From: Closterium sp. Naga37s-1 | Taxonomy: Eukaryota; Streptophyta; Zygnematophyceae; Desmidiales; Closteriaceae | Direction: 5' to 3' | Length of the DNA stretch: 64,000 nucleotides | Assembly: GCA_947471745.1 (NCBI GenBank) | Contig: CANJKZ010000922.1 | Span: 2,975,001 to 3,039,000 of the forward strand | Shown here: in pieces, positions 60,296-64,000 of the stretch | How the letters are laid out: every line of letters begins with the position of its first letter | Numbering within the stretch: position 1 is the stretch's first letter | Translations under genes and position numbers: made by a program | Notes under the pieces: generated by a model | The model's database searches: none | Told to the model about the DNA's origin: nothing | What the model saw: the letters and a program-made list of their open reading frames with translations, nothing else

Positions 60296-61185
60296 GGTTG
60301 ATTGTGATGTCAACCCTAATGTTGTGTGATGCAATCATATGCATTCACGTCTGTCTGCCTCCCATCATGTGTTCGTGCGTTGCATGCGTGGTGTGAGCGT
60401 ATGCAAGAATTTGTGTTTTATGCGGTTTGGTTTTTCTGAGTGTGTGTGAATGTTATTTGGCTTGAGCAGATATCTGAAGTGACTCCTCTGCTCAAGAGCT
60501 TTCCGACGAACCAAGTATCGCTTCAATCGGAGCACGAACAAGAAAGTTACGAACGTTGGAAGTTCGTATGCTTTTGATATTTGGTTGTGGTGACTATGGG
60601 AAGTTGTGGTGTTGACTCCATAAGGAGTACAGACTCTTGGGGGTTGGGAAATTCGTCAACATCACTGTAGATGCTGCCAAGTGGTTGGGAGGTGCCAAAC
60701 CAGGTTGGCAAGTGTGGCCAAGTTGGGTGAGGTGGATGGCATGAGTTGGGAAAGTGACAAATGTCAAAGTTGGGGTGCCTATAGAGAGGGGAATTGTGTG
60801 GTATGGGGTGTCCTTGGTTGGAGACTCCCTTGGGACCTTCCCTCTCGTCCTCCTCATCCCCTTCTACCTGGTTCTATTGCTACTCTAACTTTCCTGTGTG
60901 AACTTGTGAGATAATTGTGATTGAGTTACGTTTTCTATGGCAGCATACCCCCTAGTGCGCCGAAGTTCATAACGCGAGGGATACTCCATATTTTGATACT
61001 ATTCAAATTGGTAAAGATAGCCACGGTCAAGGGCTACAACATACTCGAGTTTGAAAGAATTCTAACAGTGGACGTTTCGTCGACAACGTTTCTTGTGACG
61101 ACGACTTTTCTGTCCAGAATTGTAGTTGACGATTTTGAGATATTTCAGCCCCTAATCTTCATAGACTCCGTCCTTAGTCTCTAAC
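60296..61185. other. Unassigned sequence
   Basis: AT-richer than its surroundings, with no frame of recognised family. Its first 650 bp (starting TGATGTCAACCCTAATG) have a loose feel of the copia B LTR, with TGCATGCG/TGTGTG-rich text and a block near 60480-60560 about regulated-looking direct strings, but I could not align it. Frames at 60681-60914 and 60921-61184 are not recognised. Confidence 0.3.
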
Positions 61186-61231
61186 ACCTAAACCCTAAAC
61201 CCGAAACCCTAAACCCCTAAACCCTAAACTC
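61186..61231 (+). repeat. Interstitial plant-type telomere repeats
   Basis: About six slightly imperfect CCCTAAA units occur in a row (CCTAAACCCTAAACCCGAAA and onward), i.e. TTTAGGG on minus, the Arabidopsis-type telomere sequence. Confidence 0.8.
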
Positions 61232-61263
61232 TATGTACATATACTTGCATGCTTACCCCTGCT
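61232..61263 (+). mobile_element. Scrap of a copia 3' untranslated region
   Basis: CTCTATGTACATATACTTGC through GCTTACCCCTGCT resembles the segment downstream of pol in copia F and K (CTATATATATACCTGCATGC). Copia M inserted at its end. Confidence 0.5.
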
Positions 61264-61391
61264 TGTTAGAATCCAGAATAGAACGAGAATGAATGAAACT
61301 AGGTAGGAGGGGGATACAAGTAGGAAACCTTAGGAAACCCTAAGGCTAAACCCACTATAGCCTACACAATATGAACATATAATGTTTGACA
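61264..61391 (-). repeat. Copia M 3' LTR
   Basis: TGTTAGAATCC...GTTTGACA on plus. CACCCCCATAG (purine tract on minus) follows at 61392. Confidence 0.85.
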
Positions 61392-61620
61392 CACCCCCAT
61401 AGGCTAAGTGAGAGACAACCAGATGGTCAGAAGACCAGTCAAAGCAAAGCAAAGCAAGCTCAGGGTGGATCTCAAGGAAACCACACAAATTCTGAGCACA
61501 AGCAAGTGGTCACAAGACCAGTTCACATGCAGGTTGATAGTATAACAAGAGATACAGTGATCACAACCTAGCAAGAGTAAACAAGCAGGTATATATATAG
61601 AGATCACAGTACAAGCAGAG

Positions 61621-64000
61621 TCAAGAAGTAAGCAAGTGAGGCCCAGTAGGCACGAGGCCTGGAACAGTACAGAAGCGCTGATAGTCACAAGGCTGAAGCG
61701 CCTTGGTGAACACATCAGCAGTGTTGGCCCGAGTGGCCACGTAACGCAGACGAAGCTGACCGCGCTGCTGCAGCTCTCGAGCAAGGAAGTAGCGCAGAGC
61801 GATACAGTCTGTGCTCCAGTCTGTGCTCCTCACACAAGGCAATGGCAGCCTTGTTGTCGACGTACAGCACTGGAGGAGAACGAGGCCGCTCTCCCAAGTC
61901 GGTCAGCAGGTAGGTGAGCCAGCATAACTCCTGTGCAGCCATGGCTGTGGCGTAGATCTCAGCCTCACAACTGGAGCTGAGAACAGAAGACGAGCGTGTA
62001 GAACGCCAAGAAACTGAACCAGAGCCAAGGCTGAAGGTGTAACCCTGAGACGACCGCTGAGTAGCCTGGTCGTCAGCCCAAGACGCGTCTGAGTGCCCAG
62101 TGAGTACAACTCGGTCTCGTCCTCCAAGCACTAGCCCCATGCCCGACGTACTGCACAAGTAGCGCAACACCCTCTTAGCGGCATCCATGTGCTCCTTCCG
62201 GTGACGGCCAGGAGCGACATAGCGTGCAAGGATGCTAAGAGGGTATGCAAGGTCAGGTCGAGTGCAGGTCATCAGGTACATGAGGCAGCCCACAAGCTCT
62301 GGATACGGGCCACTCGGCTCTACGGACTCATCCGAAGGCAGAGCTGAGAGCGAGTGACCGGTAGGCAGAGGAGTGGGCTGAGGCGAGGAGTACGTGAAGC
62401 GGAAGCGCTGAAGGACCTGCTGCACCATGTGTGACTGAGTCAAGGTGATGGTGCGCCGTGCTCTGTCCCGGGTGATCCGCAAGCCAAGATAGCTTGTCAG
62501 TTCACCCAGGTCTGTGCACGTGTGTCTCTTCTGCAGCTCCGACTTCACGTGGGCGAGTGCCGCAGTGTCTGCAGTGGCAAAGACCAAGTCGTCGACGTAT
62601 ACGAGGATGTAGAACGGCGGCAGCGAGGTGTCGGTGCGTAGAAACAGCGACGGGTCAGCAGTAGAAGGAGCGAACCCAAGAGCCGCAAGTGTAGTCCTCA
62701 GTGTGTCGTGCCACTCACGTGGCGCCTGTCGGAGACCGTAGACAGGCCGCCGGAGGCTCCACTGGGTACCAGGAGGGAACGACCCAGTGAAGCCAGGTGG
62801 GCGGTGCAGCCAGTTCTCCTCGTGCAGGCTGCCCTGTAGGAAAGCAGTGCTGAAGTCAAGAGAGCGGAGCTCGTAGTCACGCTGAGCGGCGACGTGCAGC
62901 AGAACCCGAAGAGTGGTCATCTTCGGGGTCGGGGAGAAGGTCTGGAAGAAGTCAACTCCCTCTCGCTGACTGAAGCCTCGTGCAACGTAACGCGCCTTGA
63001 AGACAGGCGGAGAACCCGGCGGCCGCTTCACCCTGAAAATCCACATGCCACTGACGATGTTCGCCCCAGGTGGGGGAACCTCGTCGACGTAGGTGCCTGT
63101 GGACTTCCAGGAAGCCATCTCTGCGTCCATGGCTGTCTGCCACTGAGAGGAGTAGGGACCCTCTATCGCCTCTGCGTAAGAGCGCGGAGTCGGGATGTCT
63201 GGTGCATCCGGGTCTCCCTCAGGGGCAACTAGCATGGACACGAGATGAGGTAAAGCAGCGGCAAAGCACTCAAACTCCTCCTGCCTGTCCTCAAGGACGT
63301 CCGTGCCAAGAGCACACTCACCCCCGACGGACGGAGGACAGACAGACTCAGACTCAGCAACTAGGCTAGCGGCGTAGTCTAGACGACAAGTGGCAGCAAA
63401 GTCGACAAGCTCGGCAACTAAGGCAGACGCAGCAGTGGACTCAAAGGAAGGGTCAGTGACAACAGTAGCCAGGAGACGCGTGACAGTAGGACTGGCAGCA
63501 CGAAGAGAGTCAGACTCAGGGTCAGCAAGAGCAGGAAGAGAGGACGCAGGAGGAGCCGGGAGAGGGACACGCTGGGGAGCAGTGGAAGGACGAAGCGCCA
63601 TCTGGTGAGTGCCTGGGACAGCAGGAGGACGCTGACGCGGGACGCGACGACCAGTGTGAGCAGCACGAACAGGCGACGCTCGACGAGACTCAGGCGACAC
63701 AGGACGAGACTCAGGCTCACGACGCTCCGTAAGACCTCCAGTCGGACCAGTGTAAGGAGAAGGACCAGGGAGAGGGGAGGCAGACGGTAACTGTGACTGC
63801 GACTGGACAGACGGAGGACACTCTAAGGAGGGAGGAGGACAAGGAGGAGGAGGCTGACCAAGAACCTGCTGAAGGAGCGGAACGAAGTACGGCCGCGGCC
63901 GCGCAGCGTCTCCAGAACCAGTAGAGACACCAGCGCCAGGGTCCTCAGCACCAGCAGCAGCTCCACCTCCAGGGTCCTCAGCACCAGCAGCAGCTCCGAC
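61621..64000 (-). pseudogene. Copia M pol (linker, RT, RNase H), partial
   Basis: The frame is open from the window edge (64000) to about 61800. It has a Gly-Ala linker with a repeated EDPG unit, RPRPYFVPLLQQVLG, a Pro/Ser stretch, RT with KARYVARGFSQREG, STAFLQG and YVDDLVFA (near 62594), and RNase H with GHSDASWADD, CEAEIYAT and VLYVDNKAA. A short deletion near 61800, in the KHIALRY motif, shifts the frame, and the last 60 codons (TADVFTKALQP, TGA at 61621) lie in another frame. Gag, protease and integrase lie beyond the window. Confidence 0.9.

Larger units (their letters stand above)
61264..64000 (-). mobile_element. Copia M, 3' part, runs off the window
   Basis: A 128-bp LTR at 61264-61391, the family 3' block (61392-61620), then RNase H, RT and linker on minus up to the window edge. 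Target duplication cannot be tested because the other end is outside. The coding text is very close to H and J and has only one visible break. Confidence 0.92.

Overview
The window is a retrotransposon graveyard from a plant-type nuclear genome. Three things point that way: tRNA-iMet-type primer binding sites (TGGTATCAGAGC variants) next to LTRs, a short interstitial run of plant-type telomere units (CCCTAAA) near 61.2 kb, and a Ty1/copia-dominated content with one chromodomain-bearing Ty3/gypsy relic. The GC-rich, Gly/Ala/Pro-rich copia proteins give me the impression of a streptophyte green alga (a Closterium-like zygnematophyte), but the window cannot prove this. I see no confident host gene, tRNA, rRNA or CRISPR.

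Region 1-42067 is one nested stack. A minus-strand Ty3/gypsy element (3' LTR 1-186, chromodomain 229-521, rest of pol 40213-42067) is split by copia A (522-40212; target duplication GAAGG on both sides). Copia A is in turn split three times: by a head-to-head pair of copia B copies (2517-11093), by copia F (11288-24214, duplication ACTAG) and by copia G (24683-39536, duplication CGAAA/CGAAC). Each of these is split again: B2 by the small non-autonomous element E (8759-10235, GCCAG), F by copia H (15876-23555, AGATC) and G by copia J (31737-39324, TAAGG). This gives four nesting levels, nearly all readable to the base from 5-bp duplications.

Region 42068-47841 holds a 5'-truncated gypsy edge, low-complexity purine- and pyrimidine-rich minisatellites, and two decayed fragments of another copia family (C2). 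Region 47842-55129 is copia D, a complete element with two identical 132-bp LTRs and one uninterrupted 1,991-codon gag-pol frame. It is the only element here that looks able to move on its own. Region 55130-61263 is a mosaic of C2's LTR, a tRNA-like tandem repeat, minisatellites and fragments of copia B, E-like, K and L elements. Region 61264-64000 is the 3' half of copia M, which runs off the window.

The D/F/G/H/J/M family shares one layout: very short LTRs (about 130 bp), a 0.7-1.4 kb GC-rich leader made of element-specific tandem arrays, a gag with a Gly-rich domain and an unusual conserved Cys/His motif, protease, integrase, a repetitive Gly-Ala-Glu-Pro linker, reverse transcriptase and RNase H, then a conserved 3' UTR and a CTATGGGGGTG polypurine tract.
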